A stretch of DNA of 64,000 nucleotides. Source: Vibrio pomeroyi (GTDB taxonomy: Bacteria > Pseudomonadota > Gammaproteobacteria > Enterobacterales > Vibrionaceae). A program made the translations under genes and the position numbers. The stretch is taken from positions 1,984,001-2,048,000 of the forward strand of contig NZ_AP025506.1 of the NCBI RefSeq assembly GCF_024347595.1, in the 5' to 3' direction. Within the stretch, counting starts at the first letter, position 1, and every line of letters begins with the position of its first letter. This document shows positions 46,201-54,321 of the stretch, one piece after another. Below the pieces are notes generated by a model. That model was not told the DNA's origin. It did not search any database and saw nothing but the letters and a program-made list of their open reading frames with translations.

Positions 46201-47402
46201 TGGCTATGGATTATTTAGACGAAGAAACACTGGTCATCGATAAAGCGTCTAAAGGCTCTGCGAATACAGAGTCTGACCAGGCTCTTTCTAAATTGGTGGC
46301 GGTACACTCCACCAGCACCCAAGAAGAGTTTCTGCGTCACTTTGATAAGGCAGAAAATCAACTGATCAACATCAGTAGTGATTTGCTGACTAAGACACTC
46401 AAAATATCAACACTGTCTGAGCCAGAAGATTTAACCGCCTTCCGAGAGCAGTTTATTCAGGGCATTAACGACATAAAGGCTCAAGCGACTGAGCTTACCT
46501 ACCCTATAGCCGTTATCGACAAGCTCTGCTTTTTGTATGCGGTGGTGATTGATGAATTCATCATCTACACCGAATGGGGAGAGAAACGAGGCTGGGAAAA
46601 CAAAACCCTGCTGAGTGAACTGTTTGGTATGCGTAACGGTGGCGAACTGTTCTTCTCTGTCGCAGAAAAAGCCGCAAGACAACCACACAAGCTGATCGAT
46701 CTTTTGGAGATCATCTACCTATTCATCAATATTGGGTTCAAAGGCCAATATCGTGAAGGCGGCGCTGAACAGCTAAAAGCGTTCGTACATCAGTTAGAAC
46801 AAACCATCAGCCAATATCGTACTGCCAGTGGCGTTCACTGCCGCACTAAAGTAAAGCTACCTGAAGTTAGAAAACCGACCAGACGTAAGCGTTACTTCAT
46901 CACCAGTTTGTTTTTCTTTTGTCTGATAGCAACCAGTATTGGCTTAACGGAATTTTGGTACACCAAAACCCATGAGCAACGAGCAAGAGATTTCACCTTC
47001 TTACCAAACTTTAGCCAACGTTACGTTTTGTCTGGCGAAATCAAAGACATCGTCTTCATCAGCCAAGATAACGACTTGGAGAGCCCACCTCGTCACGCGA
47101 GTAAAGCCGACGCGGTAGAAGCCTCACAAACCAACAACTTCATACCAAGCACAGCCAATTGGTTGGTACAGCTCGCGACATTCTCAAGTAAGAAAAATGC
47201 TCAAGCGTTCATTAATAACCTATCTCCGTCCGCTTATGAGCCAATTATCTCGCCTTACAAAAAATACTACCGAGTGATATTGAGAGCAAACACCTCAGAA
47301 GAAGCGAGAACGACCAAAGCATGGTACGTAGAAAACGATCAAATAAACGCCATTATTGTTCGCACTTCTGCGCATGACTTAAACAAGGAAGAGTCTAACT
47401 GA
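46200..47402 (+). CDS. tssL: T6SS inner-membrane protein TssL with C-terminal SPOR domain
   Basis: A 400-residue DotU-family protein. The cytoplasmic helical domain occupies about residues 70-215 (with the DEFIIYTEWGEKRGW and GFKGQYREGG motifs), followed by a membrane helix at about 236-258. Residues 321-393 form a SPOR-like domain (WLVQLATFSSKKNAQAF, then KYYRVILRANTSEEA). SPOR domains bind bare peptidoglycan glycan strands, often at division sites. Other extended TssL proteins instead carry OmpA domains. This could anchor the T6SS channel to the cell wall. It overlaps tssK by one base. Confidence 0.9.
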   Translation: MAMDYLDEETLVIDKASKGSANTESDQALSKLVAVHSTSTQEEFLRHFDKAENQLINISSDLLTKTLKISTLSEPEDLTAFREQFIQGINDIKAQATELTYPIAVIDKLCFLYAVVIDEFIIYTEWGEKRGWENKTLLSELFGMRNGGELFFSVAEKAARQPHKLIDLLEIIYLFINIGFKGQYREGGAEQLKAFVHQLEQTISQYRTASGVHCRTKVKLPEVRKPTRRKRYFITSLFFFCLIATSIGLTEFWYTKTHEQRARDFTFLPNFSQRYVLSGEIKDIVFISQDNDLESPPRHASKADAVEASQTNNFIPSTANWLVQLATFSSKKNAQAFINNLSPSAYEPIISPYKKYYRVILRANTSEEARTTKAWYVENDQINAIIVRTSAHDLNKEESN

Positions 47403-47404
47403 TT

Positions 47405-50400
47405 ATGCCGGATGCCAAATCAAACAAGTCAGGCAATGTAAAAAAAACAGTAGGCATTTCTGCCCTAGCCTCTGTCGCCTTTTTTACCGTCGCCTCTAGC
47501 GTCATTCTATTAACACCACTCAATGCTTATTTGGTGTGGGCGCTGACGACTGTCGCCATTATATCCACGCTTATCGGCTTTATTGGCTACTGGGTGCTCA
47601 TTAAGCGCAGCGCAAAATCACAAGAAGAGTCACTAGACAAAGAACTGATTCAGAAAAGACAAAAGCAACTAGCAAACCATTTCAAGCGTATGATCAGCGG
47701 GCAAAAGCGCAAAACTCGCTTAACCAGTCGTTACGACCAGCCTATCTATTTGCTGTTAAGTCAAAACCCGAACAAAGACAAAAGCATCATCACTCAGATG
47801 GGTTATGAGGCTTATAAACTTGATGATTTCGGCAATGACATCGAATTCCCTATCCTGTTTTGGGTCAGTGAGCATTCAATTTTGGTATCAATCAGTATGG
47901 GTGAAGACCAACATCCTGAGTACCTGAAAACACTGTGCCAGTCCCTAACCGCGTGGCGACCAAGACAAGCGGCCAATGGCTTATTACTTACCACCGACGT
48001 TTCCTCACTATTGGAAAACAATGAACAGATTACGCAGCAAGCTGACGAACTCAAATCAACGATAAAGACATTTAATCAAGCATTTGGGGTCAGCCTTCCG
48101 ATATATAACGTTATCTCCAATATGGGCAGCATCAGCGATTTTTGTCAGTTCTTCTCCGCTTTTGATGAGTCGAAACGCGATGAAGTATTCGGTGCTACCG
48201 CTCCTTATTCGATACACGGTGGCATCGATGCCAACTGGTTTAATGATGAATATGATCACTTAATCAGTGAACTGATAGCGAACATGAGTAATGCACTTGC
48301 GGGTCAATTGAATCAAGATTACCGAAACTCTATTGCTAGCGCCCCTTTCCAGTTTGGCTTGTTGAAACAGAACCTTTGGTTATTCCTAAATCGCTTGTAT
48401 CGTGGAGAGCAACTTAGTGATGCATTGCAATTCAGAGGCTTTTACTTCACTCATGATGGTCAAAGCTCAGCACAATCAGACTTACTAGCGAGTGCTGTCT
48501 CTTACTCTGTCGGTCACGAGCATTATCAGCAGAATGAGCAAATCCCGGTTAATCAGACTTTGTTTGCCCAATACCTGATGACTCACGTGATTCTATCGGA
48601 GCACGAACTGGTCGGCGTAAACAGGCGCAAAGAGAACACCCTGCTCGTCAATCAAGTGCTGTTTACACTCTCTTGGATTGGCTTACTTGCCGCGGTATTG
48701 CTGGTGATTAAGTTCGACTTTGACTTCCAGAACCAACGCGAGACCAGAGCCGATGTGATGTTAGAACGTTATAAGGAAGCCATCTCGGCATCGCCTTACG
48801 ACATCGAAAACATGGCGGACAATATTCCAAATCTGTTCTCACTGCAGCGAATCTACAACCTTTATAATCAACCTGAACCTTGGTATAGCTTGCCGTTTAT
48901 GCCAAACCCAAGTATCAAGGAAGAAGTCGAAGAAGCATACTTCACAGAGCTACAACAAGTCCTGATTCCTTCTATGGAGAACACACTCGAGAAAGACTTG
49001 TTCGTCTATGTGAACTTAGAAGATCAATCACAGACTCTCTCTTTACTTAATAACTATCGTTTACTGTTTAGCAAAGACAGAACCAACGTCCAAGAGCTTA
49101 AGAACTACTACGTTCGTACTCTGCAAGATCAAGGTGAAGCTGATAGCGTCAACATCGCTCAATTAGACGTGCTGCTTAATGACATCTTTGCGCGTAACCT
49201 GACGCCGATAAAATCGAATCATGATTTAGAAAGTCTTGCCAAGAAAGTCATCACCCAAACGGGCATTGAAACCCTACTGTACGAACATATCCAAAGTTCG
49301 ACAGCCTATGCCAAACGCGTCGATATTCGCGGTGAATTAGGTGACAACTTCGGCTCAGTACTTCAATTTTCGCCAAGTTACGCTGGCTACTTGGTTCCAT
49401 ATATCTATACGCCAACTGGCTTTAATGAACTCGATTTATCGGTGAACTCTCCTACGCTTAAGTCCGCTTTGCAGTCGTATGAAGGTGTGGCTGGCGCTTA
49501 TCCTAGTGCGTTAGAACTTCATCGAATCAGTCGAGAGTTAAAGCAGACTTACCAGAACGACTACATCAACTATTGGCGTGATTTAGTTCGTAATGTCGAA
49601 GTCAAAGAAGTAGCCGATCCAACGCAACTGAAAAATGCGTTAACGAGCCTGTCAGAAGCGAGCAATAACCCGCTCGTCAGTTTGTATTCAACCATCGCTA
49701 AATACACCTATGTGGAGCTTGAAATCCCTGCGAAGGATGACAAAGAGCAAGACCCTGCAAGCATGCCGATTCAAGATCCTGACAAGAAAGAATCTGCTCG
49801 CCAGATATCTCTTAGCTTCCAAGCATACAAGAAACAGGTATCGGCCAATGACCAAGGTAAGAAGCCAATAGATAACCTTCTTACGGCGTTTATCAATGCT
49901 AAAAAATGGGGAGACAAGTTTTACGAAACTAAGGAGCCGCAAAAGGTCGCCTTTGATACGCTGTCCGTTACGTTACAAGCTGGAAACCCTATTGCTTCAC
50001 TCTCCAGCCTATCCAACAGTCATTTAGAGGTCGCTGAAGAGCTGATTAATAAGGTGGTACACCAAAGCAATGAAACGGTAATGTCGCTGGCTCACGACTA
50101 TCTGAATACAGCTTGGTCGAATGAAATTTATCAGCCTTATCAACAGCGTTTAGCTTCATTCTATCCATTCAACCGAAAATCTAAATCGGATGTCAGTGTG
50201 GCAGATGTCAAAGCCTTCTTCGTGACCAACGGGATTGTCGACAAGTTCTCTCAAACTCGCTTGAATGGATTCGTTAAGGACAGCGACGAAGCGCCTTATT
50301 TACCGGGGCTACTTCCAGGCACGGGCTTATCGATCACACCTGACGTTTGGACGATGATGGATAAGGCTGCTGATATAAAGAGCGCCCTATTCTTAGCCGA

Positions 50401-50797
50401 TCCATCCAATATCCTGATTAACTTCCAGTTGAAAGCCGTTGATATGACGCCCAACATCACGGAGTTTTCGATCATTTCAGATAAGCCGATCTTTACCTAT
50501 CGTCATGGCCCAACGCTATGGAGCCAACAATCATGGCAAGGTGACGCGAAGTTTATTGAGAAGCTAGGCGTTCAACTCAATGCGCAGGACTCAACAATTG
50601 GGCAGAACACCGTGAAAGGCACATGGAGTTGGTTCCGCTTGTTCGAACCAAACGTGAATTTTACCTCTGCACAAGACACTCAGGTTGAGTTTGTTTATGG
50701 CGACAGCAAGGTGAAGCTAACCATTAAAACTCAAGGTCAATCGAATCCGTTTGTACCGGGCTTCTTCTCTGGATTCTCTCTGCCAAGTGGGATCTAG
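47405..50797 (+). CDS. tssM: T6SS inner-membrane protein TssM (IcmF) without Walker motifs
   Basis: An 1130-residue protein with two N-terminal membrane helices (about 17-36 and 40-65), a cytoplasmic domain, another helix near 418-438 and a large periplasmic part that reaches TssJ. The cytoplasmic GTPase-like domain lacks a P-loop: where GPPGSGKTT would lie, the sequence reads SQNPNKDKS (residues 119-127), and no DTAGR follows. Nucleotide use is therefore not expected. The C-terminal PFVPGFFSGFSLP matches the TssM tail. The kinase gene overlaps its end by 11 nt. Confidence 0.93.
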   Translation: MPDAKSNKSGNVKKTVGISALASVAFFTVASSVILLTPLNAYLVWALTTVAIISTLIGFIGYWVLIKRSAKSQEESLDKELIQKRQKQLANHFKRMISGQKRKTRLTSRYDQPIYLLLSQNPNKDKSIITQMGYEAYKLDDFGNDIEFPILFWVSEHSILVSISMGEDQHPEYLKTLCQSLTAWRPRQAANGLLLTTDVSSLLENNEQITQQADELKSTIKTFNQAFGVSLPIYNVISNMGSISDFCQFFSAFDESKRDEVFGATAPYSIHGGIDANWFNDEYDHLISELIANMSNALAGQLNQDYRNSIASAPFQFGLLKQNLWLFLNRLYRGEQLSDALQFRGFYFTHDGQSSAQSDLLASAVSYSVGHEHYQQNEQIPVNQTLFAQYLMTHVILSEHELVGVNRRKENTLLVNQVLFTLSWIGLLAAVLLVIKFDFDFQNQRETRADVMLERYKEAISASPYDIENMADNIPNLFSLQRIYNLYNQPEPWYSLPFMPNPSIKEEVEEAYFTELQQVLIPSMENTLEKDLFVYVNLEDQSQTLSLLNNYRLLFSKDRTNVQELKNYYVRTLQDQGEADSVNIAQLDVLLNDIFARNLTPIKSNHDLESLAKKVITQTGIETLLYEHIQSSTAYAKRVDIRGELGDNFGSVLQFSPSYAGYLVPYIYTPTGFNELDLSVNSPTLKSALQSYEGVAGAYPSALELHRISRELKQTYQNDYINYWRDLVRNVEVKEVADPTQLKNALTSLSEASNNPLVSLYSTIAKYTYVELEIPAKDDKEQDPASMPIQDPDKKESARQISLSFQAYKKQVSANDQGKKPIDNLLTAFINAKKWGDKFYETKEPQKVAFDTLSVTLQAGNPIASLSSLSNSHLEVAEELINKVVHQSNETVMSLAHDYLNTAWSNEIYQPYQQRLASFYPFNRKSKSDVSVADVKAFFVTNGIVDKFSQTRLNGFVKDSDEAPYLPGLLPGTGLSITPDVWTMMDKAADIKSALFLADPSNILINFQLKAVDMTPNITEFSIISDKPIFTYRHGPTLWSQQSWQGDAKFIEKLGVQLNAQDSTIGQNTVKGTWSWFRLFEPNVNFTSAQDTQVEFVYGDSKVKLTIKTQGQSNPFVPGFFSGFSLPSGI

Positions 50798-51533
50798 TAA
50801 CGCTTCTTCAAATAGCTCGCCTTCCCTATCGAGGCGAGCTCAATTCTCCGAAGACCTTACCTCTTCTAAACAGAGTAATTTGAACGATGAGCAACTTCAG
50901 AAAGTGCTCCAGCGTCACGGTTACACTGAACTCACTCGTTTAAGTTCACGAGTTTTCAGAGCCCAGCACCCTAGTTGGGGACTGGTAACTATTAAATACG
51001 CTCAACAGCTAAAGCATCGTCACTTTCTAAAACAAGAGGCGGAGTTTCTCTACTCCAATACTACTTTCAATACAGACTCTAATAAACAAGACACCTGGCC
51101 GCAATATTGTGATTACTTTTCTAGCCACAACAATGACTGCTTAGTGCTTTCTTACATTGATGGTCAAACACTATTGGAAATTCAAACCAATTCACAGGCC
51201 ACACAGCCTTTGCTTTATCACGGGCTGAACGCGCTAGAAAAGGTCATAAACCAAATCCACACGTTAGGTTTCGTTCATGGTGATATCAAACCTTCCAACG
51301 TTATTTGTGGCTCACAAGGACAAGCTCAACTCATCGACTTTGGCTCTGTCACTAAAATAGGAACTGAACGCTCTGTACTTCGCTTTGACAGCTGCACTCC
51401 TCGATACTCTAGGCACCAGTCAGTCACAAACAAGTTGGATGATTGGTTCGCGCTCGCCGTCATATTAGAAGAACTATTAGATGATATTGCACTGCCAAGT
51501 CGATATCAGATTCTATTAAAACAGCATAGATAA
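50787..51533 (+). CDS. T6SS-linked Ser/Thr protein kinase (PpkA-like)
   Basis: A cytosolic eukaryotic-type kinase of about 248 residues. The beta-3 lysine is in LVTIKYA, the catalytic loop reads HGDIKPSN (HRD arginine replaced by glycine) and the metal-binding motif is DFG in LIDFGSV, so the core residues are present. It lacks the membrane helix and periplasmic domain of PpkA. The start is uncertain: GTG 50787 gives an 11-nt overlap with tssM, TTG 50751 a 47-nt overlap, and neither has a strong ribosome site. The FHA protein at 43392 is the likely binding partner. No PppA-type phosphatase gene is in the window. Confidence 0.82.
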   Translation: MGSSNASSNSSPSLSRRAQFSEDLTSSKQSNLNDEQLQKVLQRHGYTELTRLSSRVFRAQHPSWGLVTIKYAQQLKHRHFLKQEAEFLYSNTTFNTDSNKQDTWPQYCDYFSSHNNDCLVLSYIDGQTLLEIQTNSQATQPLLYHGLNALEKVINQIHTLGFVHGDIKPSNVICGSQGQAQLIDFGSVTKIGTERSVLRFDSCTPRYSRHQSVTNKLDDWFALAVILEELLDDIALPSRYQILLKQHR

Positions 51534-51563
51534 ACCGACCATATCTACAGTTCTACAGACAAC

Positions 51564-51594
51564 AAAAAGCGGATGATTGATCATCCGCTTTTTG
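51564..51594. terminator. Bidirectional terminator at the end of the T6SS operon
   Basis: Perfect 14-nt arms (51564-51577 and 51580-51593), with A-run and T-run ends, lie 30 nt past the kinase stop. The symmetry would also end transcription from the convergent gene at 51697-52926. Confidence 0.88.
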
Positions 51595-51642
51595 CATTTG
51601 TTTTAAACTCATTAAGCCTTATTTTTAACCTTGGTGGCTCAG

Positions 51643-51714
51643 TTTTTAGTGCACTAGGAGTTTTTAGGGCGCTAGGAGTTATTCGGACACTAAGAGTTAT
51701 TCGGGCACTAAAAG
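51643..51714. repeat. Four 18-bp tandem repeats at the 3' end of the convergent gene
   Basis: Units at 51643-51660, 51661-51678, 51679-51696 and 51697-51714 share the plus-strand pattern ttWtt...g-c-ctaRRag. On the minus strand the unit 51697-51714 encodes the last residues LLVPE and the stop of the gene, and the next unit would again encode LLVSE plus a stop. This looks like tandem copying of a gene end. Confidence 0.7.
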
Positions 51715-52926
51715 TGATTCCAACCCTCCAGCAACCGTCGCTGCAAGTGCTTTAGGCGCTAGGCTTTCTTTTACACTCTCTTTGATCGTTATGCCATTGA
51801 AGAAATTCTTAACCTGCTGCTTTCTTACTGCCTTGGTAAACGCTTTTTCATCCGTTCCCGGTATAAAGTTAGGCTCACCACGTGCTGCGTTCAACACCTG
51901 CTTCACTCCGGGCTTATTACTCTCTAACGCGATTTCACCATTAGCAATAAACGCCTTGGCTTCTTCTTGTAGCGTAGCGTATGCACTCAATGTCGACTTC
52001 TGGAAAGATAACTTAATCACAGAAGGATCTGTGTTCACCTTAAAGCCAAACTTGCGCTTAATTCTTCGAGTTAATCGCGTCTTCATGTTCGGAGGTGGTG
52101 GCGTAATGTCTGTGATAGATAAAAAGTTATATGGTGAACTGTAACAAGGCATGCAAACCATGTAGGACGCGATCACAGGGATCTCTTCCATCTTCATTTT
52201 GAACCAGTCACGGAAGAAGTTCGCGCCGATAACGTCTCGCTTTTGATTAAGCATCACACACTCTTGCTTAAACTTGCGAAACTTACGTTCCATTACCCAT
52301 TTGTCGTATAAACCGCGGAAAAAGTTGAAGATAGAAAGTACAGCTTTAACAATACTGGTCACCGTTGCGCCAATACCTGAGCTCGCAAGATTAATCGCAA
52401 TCACACCACCATGAGCCAATGCGATCATTGAGTCTTGGATGGCTACTGCACGAATCTCACCACGGATTTTATCTATCACATCAGCACCAACACGCGTTGT
52501 TGTCATAGAGCTCAAGTGACGAGTTTTGTGGTTGTTTACAGCTTTGCCCAACGCCGAGTAAATCCGCGTGGCGGCTTCTTTTATGTCATCGATAGCAGGT
52601 GCTAAATCTGCAAAAATCCGCTTAACCAAGCTTGGAATCATACTCAGTATCTGCGCCTTAATGTCGTCCATCGCGATGCTGGTTATGCTCTTAGCGTAAT
52701 CGAGGAATTTCTCTTTAATCTGCTCAGTTATGTTTTCAATCATACCCGCGAGGCTGGTTCCACTTCCTGTAACACCCTCGGTAATGGTACCTGTTAAGCT
52801 GTCTACTTCTGTTGCAGCGGCAACTGCCATCTTAACTTTATCTACTTTAGTGACACCCACCAAATCAGCATTCGCAAACAGCGATAGCATGTCTTTCTGA
52901 ATGAGGGTCAGCCCTGTATTCGGCAT
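51697..52926 (-). CDS. Unknown protein next to the T6SS cluster, candidate effector
   Basis: I recognise no family. The 409-residue product has no signal peptide. The N-terminal 150 residues are helical. A hydrophobic stretch at about residues 165-205 (LAHGGVIAINLASSG, then TSIVKAVLSIFNFF) could insert in a membrane. A basic region follows (TRLTRRIKRKFGF), preceded by a PPPP run. ATG 52926 is chosen because GGGAG lies upstream; the longer frame to 52953 lacks one. It is convergent with the T6SS operon and shares its terminator. Position, lack of a secretion signal and membrane-active look suggest a T6SS effector, but there is no MIX, PAAR or known toxin motif and no obvious immunity gene. Confidence 0.65.
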   Translation of the reverse strand: MPNTGLTLIQKDMLSLFANADLVGVTKVDKVKMAVAAATEVDSLTGTITEGVTGSGTSLAGMIENITEQIKEKFLDYAKSITSIAMDDIKAQILSMIPSLVKRIFADLAPAIDDIKEAATRIYSALGKAVNNHKTRHLSSMTTTRVGADVIDKIRGEIRAVAIQDSMIALAHGGVIAINLASSGIGATVTSIVKAVLSIFNFFRGLYDKWVMERKFRKFKQECVMLNQKRDVIGANFFRDWFKMKMEEIPVIASYMVCMPCYSSPYNFLSITDITPPPPNMKTRLTRRIKRKFGFKVNTDPSVIKLSFQKSTLSAYATLQEEAKAFIANGEIALESNKPGVKQVLNAARGEPNFIPGTDEKAFTKAVRKQQVKNFFNGITIKESVKESLAPKALAATVAGGLESLLVPE

Positions 52927-53245
52927 CGTACGTTCTCCCTGTAACAAGTCCACGATAGATTTGAAAAGTTACTTGAACGACTAAGTACCCCTGAATCATT
53001 CGGTCTGCTAACTAAAACCTGAACTATTCAACCTTGATCGCACTACTACACAATCCATGTAGTTATTCTTTGTTAAATAAAGGTTAACATATAAAATATC
53101 TATTCATAGAAAGGTTCACCATTATTTCCTTTTAGATTCCAAAACCAACAATTAACCCTCCAGAAATCATGCATTTCCACCAAATTCCACTACGCTTTAT
53201 TAGCATAGAACATAGCAATCTGATTAAATTTTTTAGGGACGAAAA
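52927..53245. promoter_or_regulatory. Divergent intergenic region before the HD-GYP response regulator
   Basis: 319 bp of AT-rich DNA lies between the unknown gene and the response regulator. It should hold both promoters. I found no supported small gene, in particular no immunity-like reading frame, and no clear operator. AGGGA near 53234 is the ribosome site of the regulator. Confidence 0.35.
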
Positions 53246-54289
53246 ATGAATCAAATTACGACAGAAAAACCGATTATTTTGGTTGTTGATGACATCCCGG
53301 ATAACATCCATACCCTCTCAGGGATTCTGAACGACGACTTTAAAATCAAAGCGGCGACATCCGGTGAAAAGGCATTGAAAATCGCCGCCTCATCGCCAAA
53401 GCCCCATCTCATTCTTCTCGACATCATGATGCCAGAAATGGATGGTTATGAAGTTTGCCGCAGGCTTAAAAGCGACCCTGTCACATCTGACATCCCCGTT
53501 ATCTTCGTTACCGCTAAAACCGATGTGGTCGACGAACAAAAAGGCTTCGAACTCGGAGCCGTGGATTACATCACCAAACCCGTCAGCCCACCTATTGTGA
53601 AAGCTCGTGTAGTGACACACATTTCCCTGTACGACCAAAATCTAGCGCTCTCTCGTAAGGTTAGGCAGAGAACGGAAGCATTAGCGATGAGCCGCCTTGA
53701 GATTATCCGCAAGCTTGGCCGCGCTGCTGAATATAAGGACAACGAAACCGGTATGCACGTTGTAAGAATGAGTTACTACTCTAAGATTCTTGCCCAACAG
53801 TTAGACGTCAGTGAAGAATGGGTAGAATTATTATTCCAAGCAGCGCCAATGCACGATATTGGTAAAATCGGTATTCCTGACCGCATATTGGGTAAACCCG
53901 GTAAGCTAGATGAGGATGAGTGGGCAATCATGCAAACACACGTCACCATTGGCGGGGATATTATTGGAGACAACGACTCTAAATTGCTGAAACTCGCCCA
54001 AGAAATCGCCCTTTACCACCATGAAAAGTGGGATGGCAGTGGCTACCCTCATAAGCTGTCAGGCGAAGATATTCCTCTAAGTGCTCGCATTGTTGCCATT
54101 GCAGATGTGTTCGATGCCCTAACCAGCGAACGTCCATATAAAGAAGCATGGCCGATTGAAAAAGCGATTGGACTCATACAAGAACAAGCTGGACAACACT
54201 TCGACCCTAACTTGGTCCCTATCTTCATTAGTAAGCTCGACGAGATGCTCACCATCAAAGACTCTTTTACTGATGAACAAGAACACTAA
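53246..54289 (+). CDS. Response regulator with HD-GYP phosphodiesterase output
   Basis: A 347-residue two-component regulator. The receiver domain (about 8-125) has the phosphoacceptor D59 in LLDIMMP and the lysine of YITKPV. A short helix joins it to an HD-GYP domain (about 150-345) with H203-D204 and [11 protein letters not shown] from residue 258, all canonical. It should hydrolyse c-di-GMP when phosphorylated. The hybrid kinase gene starts 32 nt after its stop, making it the likely phosphodonor. Confidence 0.93.
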   Translation: MNQITTEKPIILVVDDIPDNIHTLSGILNDDFKIKAATSGEKALKIAASSPKPHLILLDIMMPEMDGYEVCRRLKSDPVTSDIPVIFVTAKTDVVDEQKGFELGAVDYITKPVSPPIVKARVVTHISLYDQNLALSRKVRQRTEALAMSRLEIIRKLGRAAEYKDNETGMHVVRMSYYSKILAQQLDVSEEWVELLFQAAPMHDIGKIGIPDRILGKPGKLDEDEWAIMQTHVTIGGDIIGDNDSKLLKLAQEIALYHHEKWDGSGYPHKLSGEDIPLSARIVAIADVFDALTSERPYKEAWPIEKAIGLIQEQAGQHFDPNLVPIFISKLDEMLTIKDSFTDEQEH

Positions 54290-54321
54290 GTACCCTGGTA
54301 CTTTATACACACAGGTACTTT

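Noticed and set aside
51573..51755. Plus-strand 60-codon reading frame with a repeated six-residue hydrophobic pattern
   Set aside because: It is the shadow of the 18-bp tandem repeats at 51643-51714; it lies after the T6SS terminator, has no ribosome site, and overlaps the end of the better supported minus-strand gene.
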